Shown: piece by piece, positions 18,337 to 27,106 of the stretch
How the letters are laid out: each line of letters begins with the position of its first letter
How positions within the stretch are numbered: position 1 is the first letter of the stretch
From: Paraglaciecola psychrophila 170
Lineage (GTDB): Bacteria; Pseudomonadota; Gammaproteobacteria; Enterobacterales; Alteromonadaceae
Length of the DNA: 64,000 nucleotides
Reading direction: 5' to 3'
Assembly: GCF_000347635.1 (NCBI RefSeq)
Contig: NC_020514.1
Location: 3,534,001-3,598,000 of the forward strand
Position numbers and translations under genes: made by a program
Notes under the pieces: model-generated
Databases searched by the model: none
What the model saw: the letters and a program-made list of their open reading frames with translations, nothing else
Told to the model about the DNA's origin: nothing

Positions 18337-18612
18337 CAACTTGCTCACGTTAGGAAATGGAGCAAATAAGGTTTCTGTCCGACTGGCAGGGTTAGAAGAG
18401 CTGAATACTGGCCTCTCAACCAAACTTCTACACTCTCGGTCCTGTTAGTCGGCGTTTTAATTTACACATCTAAGATGTAAACAAACGAAGAAATATTGTT
18501 TGTACCACAAGACTTAAAAATACTGCGCCTTACGGCTTTTGTTAAAAAAGCCGGGGCAAAACCCTTACAGGGTGTCCCCGACCAACTTGCTCACGTTAGG
18601 AGTTGGAGCAAA
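18303..18612. repeat. Pair of direct repeats carrying terminator hairpins
   Basis: The segments 18303-18366 and 18550-18612 are direct repeats of about 64 bases. Both contain the shared string CCAACTTGCTCACGTTAGGA after the terminator hairpin. Two terminators 250 bases apart behind flagellin 2 suggest that a duplicated flagellin unit was lost, leaving its 3' end. Confidence 0.7.
18544..18582 (-). terminator. Rho-independent terminator, copy B (flagellin 2)
   Basis: On the minus strand GTCGGGG...CCCCGGC followed by TTTTTT, with an inner ACCC/GGGT pairing. It is the first terminator downstream of flagellin 2 (stop at 18783), at about 200 bases distance. The rest of the 17706-18782 spacer holds the flagellin 1 promoter and the repeats listed separately; no gene is seen. 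Confidence 0.75.
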
Positions 18613-18782
18613 CTCGGTATTGGTTACATCAATAGCTGCTAATACAACTACAACGTAACCTTATAAATAGTGCCCTCCGTAGCATATCACAATAACATTC
18701 CATCGTTACTTTTCAGGGCACAGCCCCGGGCGGCCTCTCATTTCCTACCCTCTTGATATCGAAATCGTATGTATACGAATGA

Positions 18783-19607
18783 TTAACCTAATAGCTGTAA
18801 TGCTGACTGAGGACGCTGATTCGCTTGCCCTAACACCGTTATACTGACATGTTGAATAATCTGCCAGCGGGTTAACTCTGCCGTTTCGACGGCAAAATCG
18901 GTGTCACGAATACGACTTCTTGCCGCTGAAACATTTTCAGAAATATTATTTAAATTTCTGATAGTTGATTGGAAACGATTTTGTATAGCACCTAAATCTG
19001 CTCGCTGAACACTAATAATGGAGATAGTTTCCCAAAATGAAGCCATCGCTGCTGAGGCTTCTGATTCAATCATCACCGATATACTTGCCACAAAAAGCCC
19101 AGATGTGCCATATCCCCAAGTTCGCACTACATTAACACTAATCGTCTGACCCGCATTCGCTCCCACCAATAACGCTGAAGAAAATGCACCATCCAATACG
19201 GTTACGCCACCAAATTGCGATTTCAAAGCAACACTACTAATCTCGTTTTTCAGTGCAGTGATTTCTTTTTGCAGTGCCACTCGATCTGCGGACGAATTAA
19301 TTCCGTTTTGCGATTGCACTGCAAACACACGCATTCGATGCAAAGCACTGGTAGTCTCTGCTAGTGCTCCCTCGATCGTCTGTGATAAAGAAATCCCATC
19401 ATTGGCATTTCTGACGGCTTGATCTAAACCCCAAACCTGAGTGGTTATTCGGTTAGATATCTGCAATCCTGCTGCATCATCTTTTGCGCCGTTAATCCTA
19501 AAGCCCGACGACAGCCTTTCAAAGGCCGTATTTAAATTATTGTTCGACGTAAACAACTGACGAGTTGCATTCATCGACAACATATTAGTACTAACAAATA
19601 AACTCAT
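18783..19607 (-). CDS. Flagellin 2, divergent paralogue with tryptophans
   Basis: 274 residues with the same D0/D1-only layout as flagellin 1 ([40 protein letters not shown]). It differs in having four tryptophans (VWGLDQ, RTWGYG, SFWETI, TRWQII), which flagellins generally lack, and several unusual hydrophobic changes (SVMIESE, QHVSITV). The ribosome binding site AGGAG is good, but I find no sigma-28 motif upstream. It may be a specialised or decaying copy; the reading frame is intact. Confidence 0.85.
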   Translation of the reverse strand: MSLFVSTNMLSMNATRQLFTSNNNLNTAFERLSSGFRINGAKDDAAGLQISNRITTQVWGLDQAVRNANDGISLSQTIEGALAETTSALHRMRVFAVQSQNGINSSADRVALQKEITALKNEISSVALKSQFGGVTVLDGAFSSALLVGANAGQTISVNVVRTWGYGTSGLFVASISVMIESEASAAMASFWETISIISVQRADLGAIQNRFQSTIRNLNNISENVSAARSRIRDTDFAVETAELTRWQIIQHVSITVLGQANQRPQSALQLLG

Positions 19608-19706
19608 TGTTATCTCCTAACTATGCACTGACTTATCATTTTTGTTTTTAGTGTCAGTGATATTCTGGTGTTGCTAAAATTAAAATCAACATGTTAAATG
19701 CGTTAT

Positions 19707-19721
19707 TGGCACGCTACATGC
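19707..19721 (+). promoter_or_regulatory. Second sigma-54-like site on the plus strand
   Basis: TGGCACGCTACATGC has GG-N10-GC spacing and shares 16 of 19 positions with the surrounding core of the site at 18210-18224 (TTGGCACxCxACATGCTTT). It is followed at once by a terminator-like hairpin (19730-19761), so productive transcription to the right is doubtful. Confidence 0.35.
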
Positions 19722-19729
19722 TTTAATCT

Positions 19730-19761
19730 AAATGCTAGCTGGTACCCTGGCTAGCATTTTT
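19730..19761 (+). terminator. Strong hairpin with T-run upstream of flagellin 2
   Basis: A perfect 10-bp stem AAATGCTAGC / GCTAGCATTT with a 10-base loop, followed by T on the plus strand. On the minus strand it would sit in the leader of flagellin 2, 120 bases before its ATG, so it could also act as a leader structure. Confidence 0.55.
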
Positions 19762-19992
19762 GTTAAGTGTTAGAAACACAAAAAGCAAATGCAAAAAGTG
19801 TGAGCTTGTGCTCAAGCTGACAGACAGAATTGATGGCCTAAACCTCAATACCTCACTACCTCCTGGCGTCTATTTTGTCTGTTGGCGATTTAACAAAAAA
19901 GTCTCGGATTTACGTGTTAAATCGCAGTCATCTCACGCTAAAAACTATTGTAACGTGTTGATAAAAATTAATAATATTATATCCCTCGGTCG

Positions 19993-20110
19993 GTTGCAGC
20001 CTGTCCCCACAATTTGCAATTCGACCGTTTATCACCTAACTAGATCTGTATATTTTCAACTCTAGGCAAATGTTCCCTCGTATATTTAGTTGCAGCCTGC
20101 CCCCGCAATT
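19993..20110. repeat. Two copies of a 22-bp direct repeat
   Basis: Segments 19993-20014 and 20089-20110 are direct repeats (GTTGCAGCCTG-C/T-CCCC-A/G-CAATT) with two mismatches, 96 bases apart. They fill part of the 19608-20156 spacer between flagellins 2 and 3, which otherwise holds no gene. Confidence 0.7.
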
Positions 20111-20156
20111 GCTCATGTTTATACACGTATTTTCACACCTGGTTTATCTCTAATTA

Positions 20157-20983
20157 TTAGCCTTGTAATAACTGCAATGCTGCTTGAGGGCGTTGATTGG
20201 CTTGACCTAACACCGTGATACTAGCTTGTTGGATGATCTGCCAGCGGGTTAATTCCGCCGTTTCGACGGCAAAATCAGTGTCACGAATACGACTTCTTGC
20301 CGCTGATACATTTTCAGAAATATTACTTAAATTTCTGATCGTAGATTGAAAACGGTTTTGAAGCGCACCTAAATCCGCTCGCTTAGCATCAATAATTGAG
20401 ATTGCTTCAGTCACAGCATTCATGGCTGCCGATGCTTGCCCTTCAGTTAGTACAGATACATCAGCCACATTTAATCCAGATGCACCGAACCCACCGATGC
20501 GCTCAACATTCACACTGATAGTTTGACCTGCGTTAGCTCCCACCAAAAAAGCTGATGAGAATGCACCATCTAAGAGTTTACCCCCCCAAATTGTGATGTA
20601 GATGCAATACGACTCATTTCGTTCTTCAATGCCGTCACTTCTTTTTGCAGTGCAACTCTGTCTGACGACGAGTTGATACCATTTTGAGATTGAACAGCCA
20701 AAACACGAATTCTTTGTAATGCTGATGTTGTTTCAGCAAGTGCGCCTTCAATGGTCTGCGACAAAGAAATCCCATCGTTAGCATTCCTCACGGCCTGATC
20801 TAATCCAAGAATTTGAGTGGTAAGACGGTTGGATATTTGTAAACCTGCAGCATCATCCTTCGCGCCATTAATCCTAAAACCCGAGGACAACCTTTCAAAG
20901 GCCGTATTTAAATTGTTGTTCGACGTAAACAACTGACGAGTTGCATTCAACGACGACACATTCGTGTTAACGAATAAGCTCAT
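20157..20983 (-). pseudogene. Flagellin 3, frameshifted in a G7 run
   Basis: The first 133 codons read as an intact flagellin N-terminus ([17 protein letters not shown] ... SQFGG), then the frame breaks at seven G on the minus strand (20581-20587) and stops at 20570. The rest continues in another frame from about 20570 to 20157 (LVGANAGQTISVNVERIG ... ALQLLQG). Adding one G would restore a 275-residue protein very like flagellin 2. Both halves are well conserved, so the break is recent, a sequencing error, or a phase-variable tract. Ribosome binding site AGGAG; only a weak sigma-28-like sequence upstream. Confidence 0.85.
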
Positions 20984-21134
20984 TTTTAATCTCCTAACGA
21001 TTTGTTGTAAACACCACCAGACTATTATTATTATTAGTTGTCTTAATGGTTGCAGAGCTGTGCTTTTATTTTTATTCAGCTTCTACAAAGGCGTTCGCTT
21101 ATATTTTTATTAGATGCGTAACGTCTATGTTTAT

Positions 21135-21162
21135 GTATCGTGCAACAAGGAAAATTTCTTTA
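21135..21162 (-). promoter_or_regulatory. Weak sigma-28-like promoter of flagellin 3
   Basis: On the minus strand TAAA (21162-21159), 16 bases, then CACGATAC. The spacer is one base longer than in the promoters of flagellins 1 and 4 and the -10 is poorer. If real, expression would be lower. Confidence 0.35.
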
Positions 21163-21216
21163 GGAGAAAAATAGACTAGTTTTTTAATACTATATATTTC
21201 AATAAGTTAAACAACG

Positions 21217-21242
21217 AAAAAAGCCGGAGAAATTCTCCGGCT
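21217..21242 (-). terminator. Rho-independent terminator of flagellin 4
   Basis: On the minus strand AGCCGGAGAA / TTCTCCGGCT, an almost loop-less perfect palindrome, followed by TTTTTT. It lies 160 bases downstream of the flagellin 4 stop. A second imperfect stem (GAGAGTTTCGCTCACTCTC) precedes it at 21257-21278. The 20984-21402 spacer holds nothing else I recognise apart from the weak promoter. Confidence 0.85.
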
Positions 21243-21402
21243 AAGCGCTCTTTCAATTGAGAGAGTGAGCGAAACTCTCAACTGCTCGGTTCTTATCAAC
21301 CCAGTGCACTACCCCCTGGCTTCTAAGCCTTAAACAGAAGAAGGGTCTCGAAACCTAGGCTAATCGAAGGTTAGTCTGAATAAACGACTAACCCAGCAAA
21401 GA

Positions 21403-22227
21403 TTAACCTAGTAAAGATAGAGCCGCTTGTGGACGCTGATTAGCCTGACTTAATACAGTCAAACTCGCCTGCTGAATAATCTGATTACGCGTTAATTCCG
21501 CAGTTTCAGAAGCAAAATCAGTGTCTCGAATACGACTCCTTGCCCCTGACACATTTTCAGAAATATTAGTTAGGTTACGAATAGTTGATTGAAAACGGTT
21601 TTGCAAGGCACCTAAATCGGCACGCACGCCACCCACAGCCGATATGGCAGTTGTTAGTTCCGTTAATGCAGCTGAAGCTCCATCTACAGTCGACACATCA
21701 GTACCGCCGATACCTAATCCTTTAGCACCGTAACCATCTGTTCTAGATAAGTTAACTGAGATTGTCTGGCCACCATTGGCACCTACTAGAAATTTAGATG
21801 AAAAATCACCCTTTAGAATATCTAGGTTACCAAACTGCGAGTCGGTAGAAATACGGCTAATTTCAGTTTTAAGGGCGGTCACTTCTTTCTGCAACGCGGC
21901 GCGATCAGCAGAGGAGTTGATACCATTTTGGGATTGTACTGCAAGCGTACGGATACGTTGAAGTGACGTAGTCACTTCGCCTAACGCGCCTTCAGCTGTT
22001 TGCACCAGTGAAATAGCATCATTGGCGTTACGTGCTGCTTGGTTAAGACCTTGTACTTGGGTGGTTAATCTGTCAGTGATCTGCAAACCAGCAGAATCAT
22101 CAGCTGCTCGGTTAATACGAAAACCTGAAGACAAACGTTCAAAAGATGTACTTAAAGACTGCGCTGAATCGAACAAATTACGCTGTGCGTTCAACGATGA
22201 AACATTGGTATTTACGAATAAACCCAT
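21403..22227 (-). CDS. Flagellin 4
   Basis: 274 residues, D0/D1 only ([60 protein letters not shown], ending AALSLLG). It is closest to flagellin 1 and keeps all expected conserved positions with no tryptophan. It has a good ribosome binding site (AGGAG), its own sigma-28 promoter and its own terminator, so it is an independent unit. It is probably a second major or a minor filament subunit. Confidence 0.95.
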   Translation of the reverse strand: MGLFVNTNVSSLNAQRNLFDSAQSLSTSFERLSSGFRINRAADDSAGLQITDRLTTQVQGLNQAARNANDAISLVQTAEGALGEVTTSLQRIRTLAVQSQNGINSSADRAALQKEVTALKTEISRISTDSQFGNLDILKGDFSSKFLVGANGGQTISVNLSRTDGYGAKGLGIGGTDVSTVDGASAALTELTTAISAVGGVRADLGALQNRFQSTIRNLTNISENVSGARSRIRDTDFASETAELTRNQIIQQASLTVLSQANQRPQAALSLLG

Positions 22228-22363
22228 GGTTTTTCTCCTACACTCTCAGTCCAGACGATGCTGGCGACCACATAATTAAATAATTATGTGGCTGGTTAAA
22301 TAACACTAATAGAGTAATGATTTTGTATTTTAAAAATCATTACTACTGGCCCTCTCGAAAACT

Positions 22364-22390
22364 ATATCGACCCATTTAAAATTCCCTTTA
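22364..22390 (-). promoter_or_regulatory. Sigma-28 promoter of flagellin 4
   Basis: On the minus strand TAAA (22390-22387), 15 bases, then GTCGATAT (22371-22364). Consensus TAAA-N15-GCCGATAA. Same -10 variant (GTCGATA) as the flagellin 1 promoter. It lies 137 bases upstream of the ATG. Confidence 0.75.
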
Positions 22391-22505
22391 ACATGAATTT
22401 GCCTTTTTTCTGAGAATCGGCAAAAAATTGCCACCTTTGCATTTGGTTTTCACCTGAGTTTCAATGGTTTAAATATGATAAAAAGGTTTTGAAAATGCCC
22501 CTAAA

Positions 22506-23483
22506 TTGGTTAAAAAAATCGGAAGTAAAGCCGTTCACAATGCATTTGTAGATTTATGTGAGTTTAAACAACAATTATATTGCTGTTACAGAGAAGCTGA
22601 AAATCACATCAGCGCCGACGGCAGGATCTGCATTCTGACCTTAGATACCCAAGGTCACGTTTTACATTCAAGACGAATAACCGTTCCTAAAACTGATCTA
22701 AGAGACCCTAAGATAATAGTTACACCAGATGGCGACATGCTGCTAACTGCTTATGCTCGTCAAACCTCTAAGCTTAACCAAACACTCAGCACGCGAAACT
22801 TAAATTGGGTATCACAAACTGGGTATAGTTGGTCCGCAGCCATAGAATATGCAGATAGAGGGTGGTGGTTATGGCGTGTAAGATGGCATAAAAGTCAAGC
22901 ATTTGGTTTTGCTTACAATAGAAAACAAAACACGATCCATTTATATTCAGGTAATCCCAGAAGAAGTTTTCATCTGCATCAACCTTTTGCCTTAAGTTTG
23001 AAGAAGCACAAAAAAGGATATCCAAATGAAAGCGATATTATTTTTGACCATGATAACGCCCTTGCAATAGTAAGAAGAGATGCCGACAGTTACTCAGCGC
23101 AACTTAGGCAAAGTTCATTCCCTTTTAAAAAATGGCGTTGGCTAGATTTAGGACGTTATATTGGTGGTCCTGTTATGTTGCGCCTAGATACATATTTCGC
23201 GTTGGTCGGTGGCAGAATAATCAAACAGGGGAAACTTGTAACAGGGTTACTTAAAATGAATTTGTCGAATGGTGATTTACAAGAGTTTCTGATTTTTCCT
23301 TCAGTTGGCGACAACGGTTATCCAAGCTTAGTTTTGAAAAAAGGAGTATTAGAAAAGGGTATATTGGAAGATGATATGCTTTACGTTAGTTATTATTCAT
23401 CACATGAGGACAACAAAATTTGTGTGTATTTAGCTGAGATCAATTTAAATACATTGATTAATAATAAAGTATTGGTAACCTGA
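22506..23483 (+). CDS. Sialidase-like beta-propeller protein
   Basis: 325 residues from a TTG; no clear ribosome binding site, so the start is uncertain. The N-terminus (HNAFVDLCEFKQQLYCCYRE, then SADGRICILTL and LRDPKIIVTPDG) has the pattern of bacterial proteins annotated as exo-alpha-sialidase or BNR-type six-bladed propellers. No signal peptide is seen, so it would be cytoplasmic. It is the only plus-strand gene between the flagellin array and flgL. A link to the nonulosonic acid glycan made by the pse genes is tempting but is inference only; catalytic residues cannot be confirmed by eye. Confidence 0.55.
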   Translation: MVKKIGSKAVHNAFVDLCEFKQQLYCCYREAENHISADGRICILTLDTQGHVLHSRRITVPKTDLRDPKIIVTPDGDMLLTAYARQTSKLNQTLSTRNLNWVSQTGYSWSAAIEYADRGWWLWRVRWHKSQAFGFAYNRKQNTIHLYSGNPRRSFHLHQPFALSLKKHKKGYPNESDIIFDHDNALAIVRRDADSYSAQLRQSSFPFKKWRWLDLGRYIGGPVMLRLDTYFALVGGRIIKQGKLVTGLLKMNLSNGDLQEFLIFPSVGDNGYPSLVLKKGVLEKGILEDDMLYVSYYSSHEDNKICVYLAEINLNTLINNKVLVT

Positions 23484-23715
23484 GTTCTGGATAAGCCATA
23501 CCGTCCAGCATCACTATTAGCGCGCCTATCTTCGTTGAACTTGCTCAAAATAGCTAACTATTCCTTTACAAGCTCGCCTCGATAAACGCAATAACAGCAG
23601 CACTGGATGCGTTCAATGCCTTATTCAATCAATTATAACTATCTGACATAATGTTTTTATTATAATTACTTTTAGGGCATCGGCACCTCTTAACCCGAGT
23701 TCAGGTTAGGTAGGC

Positions 23716-24939
23716 CTAGATGAAATCAAATAATGAAGTACCTGTTACCCGAGCAAAAGTGGCTTGGGCTGCCTGCAAAGCAGTCTCTTGACGACTGAGT
23801 TCTGACACTGCTTCGGCGTAATCCACATCTTCGATATTCGAACGGGCCGAACGGTTAGCAATGTCTAGGTCTAAGTTTGAAGCCAATACAGAATCAGCAA
23901 CGTTGCCTCGCCCACCAATTTCAGAGATAGCGTTGGCCATGCTAATTAATGAATTATCTACACCAACCAGTGCATCTGATAAAGCCTCATCAAGGCCTGT
24001 GGCACTAACATTTGTGTTATTTAATAAATTGACGAAATCGTTGAGTGTTTCAGCTATATTTTTCTTTTCTGGTTTCTCTAACTGAAAGTTAACTGTGTCA
24101 CCAGTAGTACCAGTGATATTAAACTCTAAACCTTTATACAAAAGTGCGCTACCACTTGAGAAGTCAATCGTATCTAAAACAGCTCCAGACCCTACATTGA
24201 ATACTTGCGCTTGGGACGCCGAAATAATTCTCACCTCAAATTCGTTGTTGGCTGGATTGACTGCATCATAACTATTTTTATGAAACTTATCGAAGGCACT
24301 TTGACCTTGAACTTCTAACGACGCAGATGTTGCTCCTGAAGTGCCGGTAATAGTCGATTTGAAACGAGAAAACACATTTTCAAATACTTCCTGTCCAGAA
24401 TTATTCATTTGTAAACTAATGGTATCCGACACCTTAATTTTATTCTCGCCTCCGTCTCCTTCGAAATTATATTTGTTACCTGATGCACTCGCATTTAAAC
24501 TGTATGCTGGAGATGCAGACTGAAACCCAGCAAAAATATATTCTCCAGCAGGGTTGCGGCTATTCATTAAATCAAAGACTTGATCACGAATTTGGCCCAC
24601 CTCTATCGCAATCGCTTTTCTGTCTCCAGTACTGAGAATGCCATTGCCCGATTGGACCATTAATACTCGAGCACGGTTAATCGCATTATTTACACTGCTT
24701 AAAACGGTTTCTTCTTGCTCCAAACTATTGGTCAATAAATTAGTATTCTTTTTATACTGAGCGATTAAATCAATTTCTTCGGTTAACCTTATAACCTGGG
24801 CTGCTCCTACAGGATCATCAGACGGACGCAAGAGTTTTTTTCCTGAAGATAATTGTTGTTGAATATCCGATAAACCCGCTTGATTATCTAATACAGATTG
24901 GATACTACGGTCGTAAAGTTGCCCTGTGGAAATACGCAT
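23716..24939 (-). CDS. flgL: FlgL, hook-filament junction protein 2
   Basis: 407 residues. N-terminal MRISTGQLYDRSIQSVLDNQ and QQQLSSGKKLLRPSDDPVGAA are the FlgL signature. The C-terminus has NIEDVDYAEAVSELSRQETA and ends GTSLFDFI. It is exported and assembles between FlgK and the filament. It follows flgK by 13 bases and is the last gene of the flg run; no clear T-run terminator was found in the 232 bases after it. Confidence 0.95.
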   Translation of the reverse strand: MRISTGQLYDRSIQSVLDNQAGLSDIQQQLSSGKKLLRPSDDPVGAAQVIRLTEEIDLIAQYKKNTNLLTNSLEQEETVLSSVNNAINRARVLMVQSGNGILSTGDRKAIAIEVGQIRDQVFDLMNSRNPAGEYIFAGFQSASPAYSLNASASGNKYNFEGDGGENKIKVSDTISLQMNNSGQEVFENVFSRFKSTITGTSGATSASLEVQGQSAFDKFHKNSYDAVNPANNEFEVRIISASQAQVFNVGSGAVLDTIDFSSGSALLYKGLEFNITGTTGDTVNFQLEKPEKKNIAETLNDFVNLLNNTNVSATGLDEALSDALVGVDNSLISMANAISEIGGRGNVADSVLASNLDLDIANRSARSNIEDVDYAEAVSELSRQETALQAAQATFARVTGTSLFDFI

Positions 24940-24952
24940 ATTTTACCTTTAG

Positions 24953-27106
24953 TTATCGAACAACGGCTAAAATAGTATCAAACAAGTTTTGTGCAGTACT
25001 GAGCAAGCGCGCTGCTGCCGCATAAGATTGTTGATACCTGACCAAATTTGCGGCTTCTTCATCTAAGCTGACCCCCGATACTGATTGAAACCAATCACTT
25101 GACTGAGATTTAAGCGCCTCAGCCGCTTGCAATGCTATATCAGCACTGGCGGCTTGTTGTCCAATATCACTCACAATATTAGCATAAGCCTCGTGAAAAC
25201 TTGCCGGCGATCCAGAGCCACTATTATTAACTTGCAGACTATTTTTATTCTGCAAGTCTGCCATCGTTAATCCATTTCGATTATCGTTCAACCCGTCTGT
25301 GTTATAACCAATTGTGAAAGCATCTCCAGCCTTAGGCTCACCTTGTAAGGACAACTCAAAGCCAGGATAGTCATCTAATGCACTGAAGGCAGCAGGCCAC
25401 CCAGCACTTCCTTCAGCTTGCGCCATCAAATTATTTAAATCGGTCACACCAGACACAGTAGTAATAGTGTTTCCGGTACTATCTCTGACTTCATATTCAT
25501 CATTTGCAGTAAAGAAAATCTGTACTGGGGCCCCTACACCACCGGCACCTGTTGGTGAACTGCCTGGACCATGTAAACCACCCGCTCCATCAAAACCAGA
25601 TGCTTTACTATCAGTGAATGTATTGTCTACAAAATTATTCGTTACTTTAATAGAGACAAGCTCAGCGTCACCTAAATTACCTATATTGGTATCTAATCGA
25701 ATAGGTGAAGCTAATGCTAAGTCCTCAGGGCGAGTCATTATAACCTCAATTTTATCAGCAGTATTTTTAGTCGGTTGGATTAAAAATTGATCACCTGAGG
25801 TATAAGTGGCACCACTGGAAAATTCCAACTCTACCCCACCTAGCATTTTAGTAAAGATACCGGACTGTGCATCTACTGTAGGATAATTCTTGGTGATATC
25901 ATTACCGTTTACATCTTTAATTATGGTGCCATCGGCATTCAGCGCAGTTACGGTTACATCAAGCGTTGATGGAGCGCCAGGCGTCACACTATTGATGGTC
26001 ACTTGATAATCTGCACTGCTGATTTCACCCGCAGCACCCGCGGTAATTCGCCCTGTCACCACACTGGCACCATTCGCATTATCAGGGTATTCAAGTCCCA
26101 CAAACTCTGGAAGTGAAAATATATCGCTACCCAGTTGCTGATCCAGATCCATACCTTGCCGATTTTGAGTGTTAATCGACTCCGTCAGCGCTAGTGCTAT
26201 TTGCCCTAACTCTCTGCGACTAGTTTCTAATACATCATCTCGATAACGCAGCAATCCACCAATTGCTCCTCCTAACTCGTTTTCATCAACATTTAAGACG
26301 GTAGGTTTGCCACGACTAGAAAGTTGTAATGACAGGTAGTTTAAATCTGCGTCATTTTCTACCTCTAAAACATTAAACGATCCATCTTGCATAACCAGTG
26401 ATTCCCCAGATGTTAAGTTAACCATCACTCGCCCATCATTTCCGGAGCTTTGGCGGACTTCAATAGACACTAAACTGGCTAATTCTAATATGGCACTGTC
26501 ACGCTGGTTTTTTAAGGTTCCGGGTTCATCATTTGGATTACTAGCTTGATTCACCACGATCGCGTCATTCAAATCAGCAATGGTTTGTACCAGTGAATTC
26601 GCGGTCTTAACATGGGCACTAATTTCTAAATTCAGTTCTTCTTCTTTGTCTCGCAAGAAAGCTGACACGGTTCCGATTTGACCAACTAATGATTTTGCTT
26701 GACCTAGAACTAGTTGCCTTCCAGCAAGGTTTGTAGGGTCATCCGTTGCCGTTTGTACAGCGGAAAAAAAACGACTCATACTGGCAGAGATGCTATTCGC
26801 TTCGCTGGCAAATACGTTATCTATCACCGCCGTTTTGTTATAAAAATTCTCATGTTCACTTTGCAATGTAGTATCACGTCGTAATTGATTTTGTGCAAAT
26901 ACATTCAACACTCGCTCAGTGGTAGACTGTCCGACTCCCCCAGTTAGCTGGCTTTGAAAGCTAGTACGTTCGCGCACATAGCCTTCAGTATTGACATTAG
27001 CAATATTGTGACCAGCAGTGTTCAGCAATTCATTACTGGCATTCACACCACTTTTAGCGATAGAAAATAAATCTGCAGTTCTGATATTGTTATTACTGTA
27101 AATCAT
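24953..27106 (-). CDS. flgK: FlgK, hook-filament junction protein 1
   Basis: 717 residues, longer than the enteric protein (about 550) but normal for marine relatives with an enlarged middle. N-terminal LFSIAKSGVNASNELLNTAG and HNIANVNTEGYVRERT are typical, and the C-terminus has SGVSLDEEAANLVRYQQSYA. It joins hook and filament. It overlaps the flgJ stop by 4 bases. Confidence 0.95.
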   Translation of the reverse strand: MIYSNNNIRTADLFSIAKSGVNASNELLNTAGHNIANVNTEGYVRERTSFQSQLTGGVGQSTTERVLNVFAQNQLRRDTTLQSEHENFYNKTAVIDNVFASEANSISASMSRFFSAVQTATDDPTNLAGRQLVLGQAKSLVGQIGTVSAFLRDKEEELNLEISAHVKTANSLVQTIADLNDAIVVNQASNPNDEPGTLKNQRDSAILELASLVSIEVRQSSGNDGRVMVNLTSGESLVMQDGSFNVLEVENDADLNYLSLQLSSRGKPTVLNVDENELGGAIGGLLRYRDDVLETSRRELGQIALALTESINTQNRQGMDLDQQLGSDIFSLPEFVGLEYPDNANGASVVTGRITAGAAGEISSADYQVTINSVTPGAPSTLDVTVTALNADGTIIKDVNGNDITKNYPTVDAQSGIFTKMLGGVELEFSSGATYTSGDQFLIQPTKNTADKIEVIMTRPEDLALASPIRLDTNIGNLGDAELVSIKVTNNFVDNTFTDSKASGFDGAGGLHGPGSSPTGAGGVGAPVQIFFTANDEYEVRDSTGNTITTVSGVTDLNNLMAQAEGSAGWPAAFSALDDYPGFELSLQGEPKAGDAFTIGYNTDGLNDNRNGLTMADLQNKNSLQVNNSGSGSPASFHEAYANIVSDIGQQAASADIALQAAEALKSQSSDWFQSVSGVSLDEEAANLVRYQQSYAAAARLLSTAQNLFDTILAVVR

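Noticed and set aside
19760..20065. Plus-strand open frame of 101 codons in the flagellin 2-3 spacer
   Set aside because: Starts at TTG without a ribosome binding site inside a terminator T-run, covers a direct repeat, and has no family resemblance.
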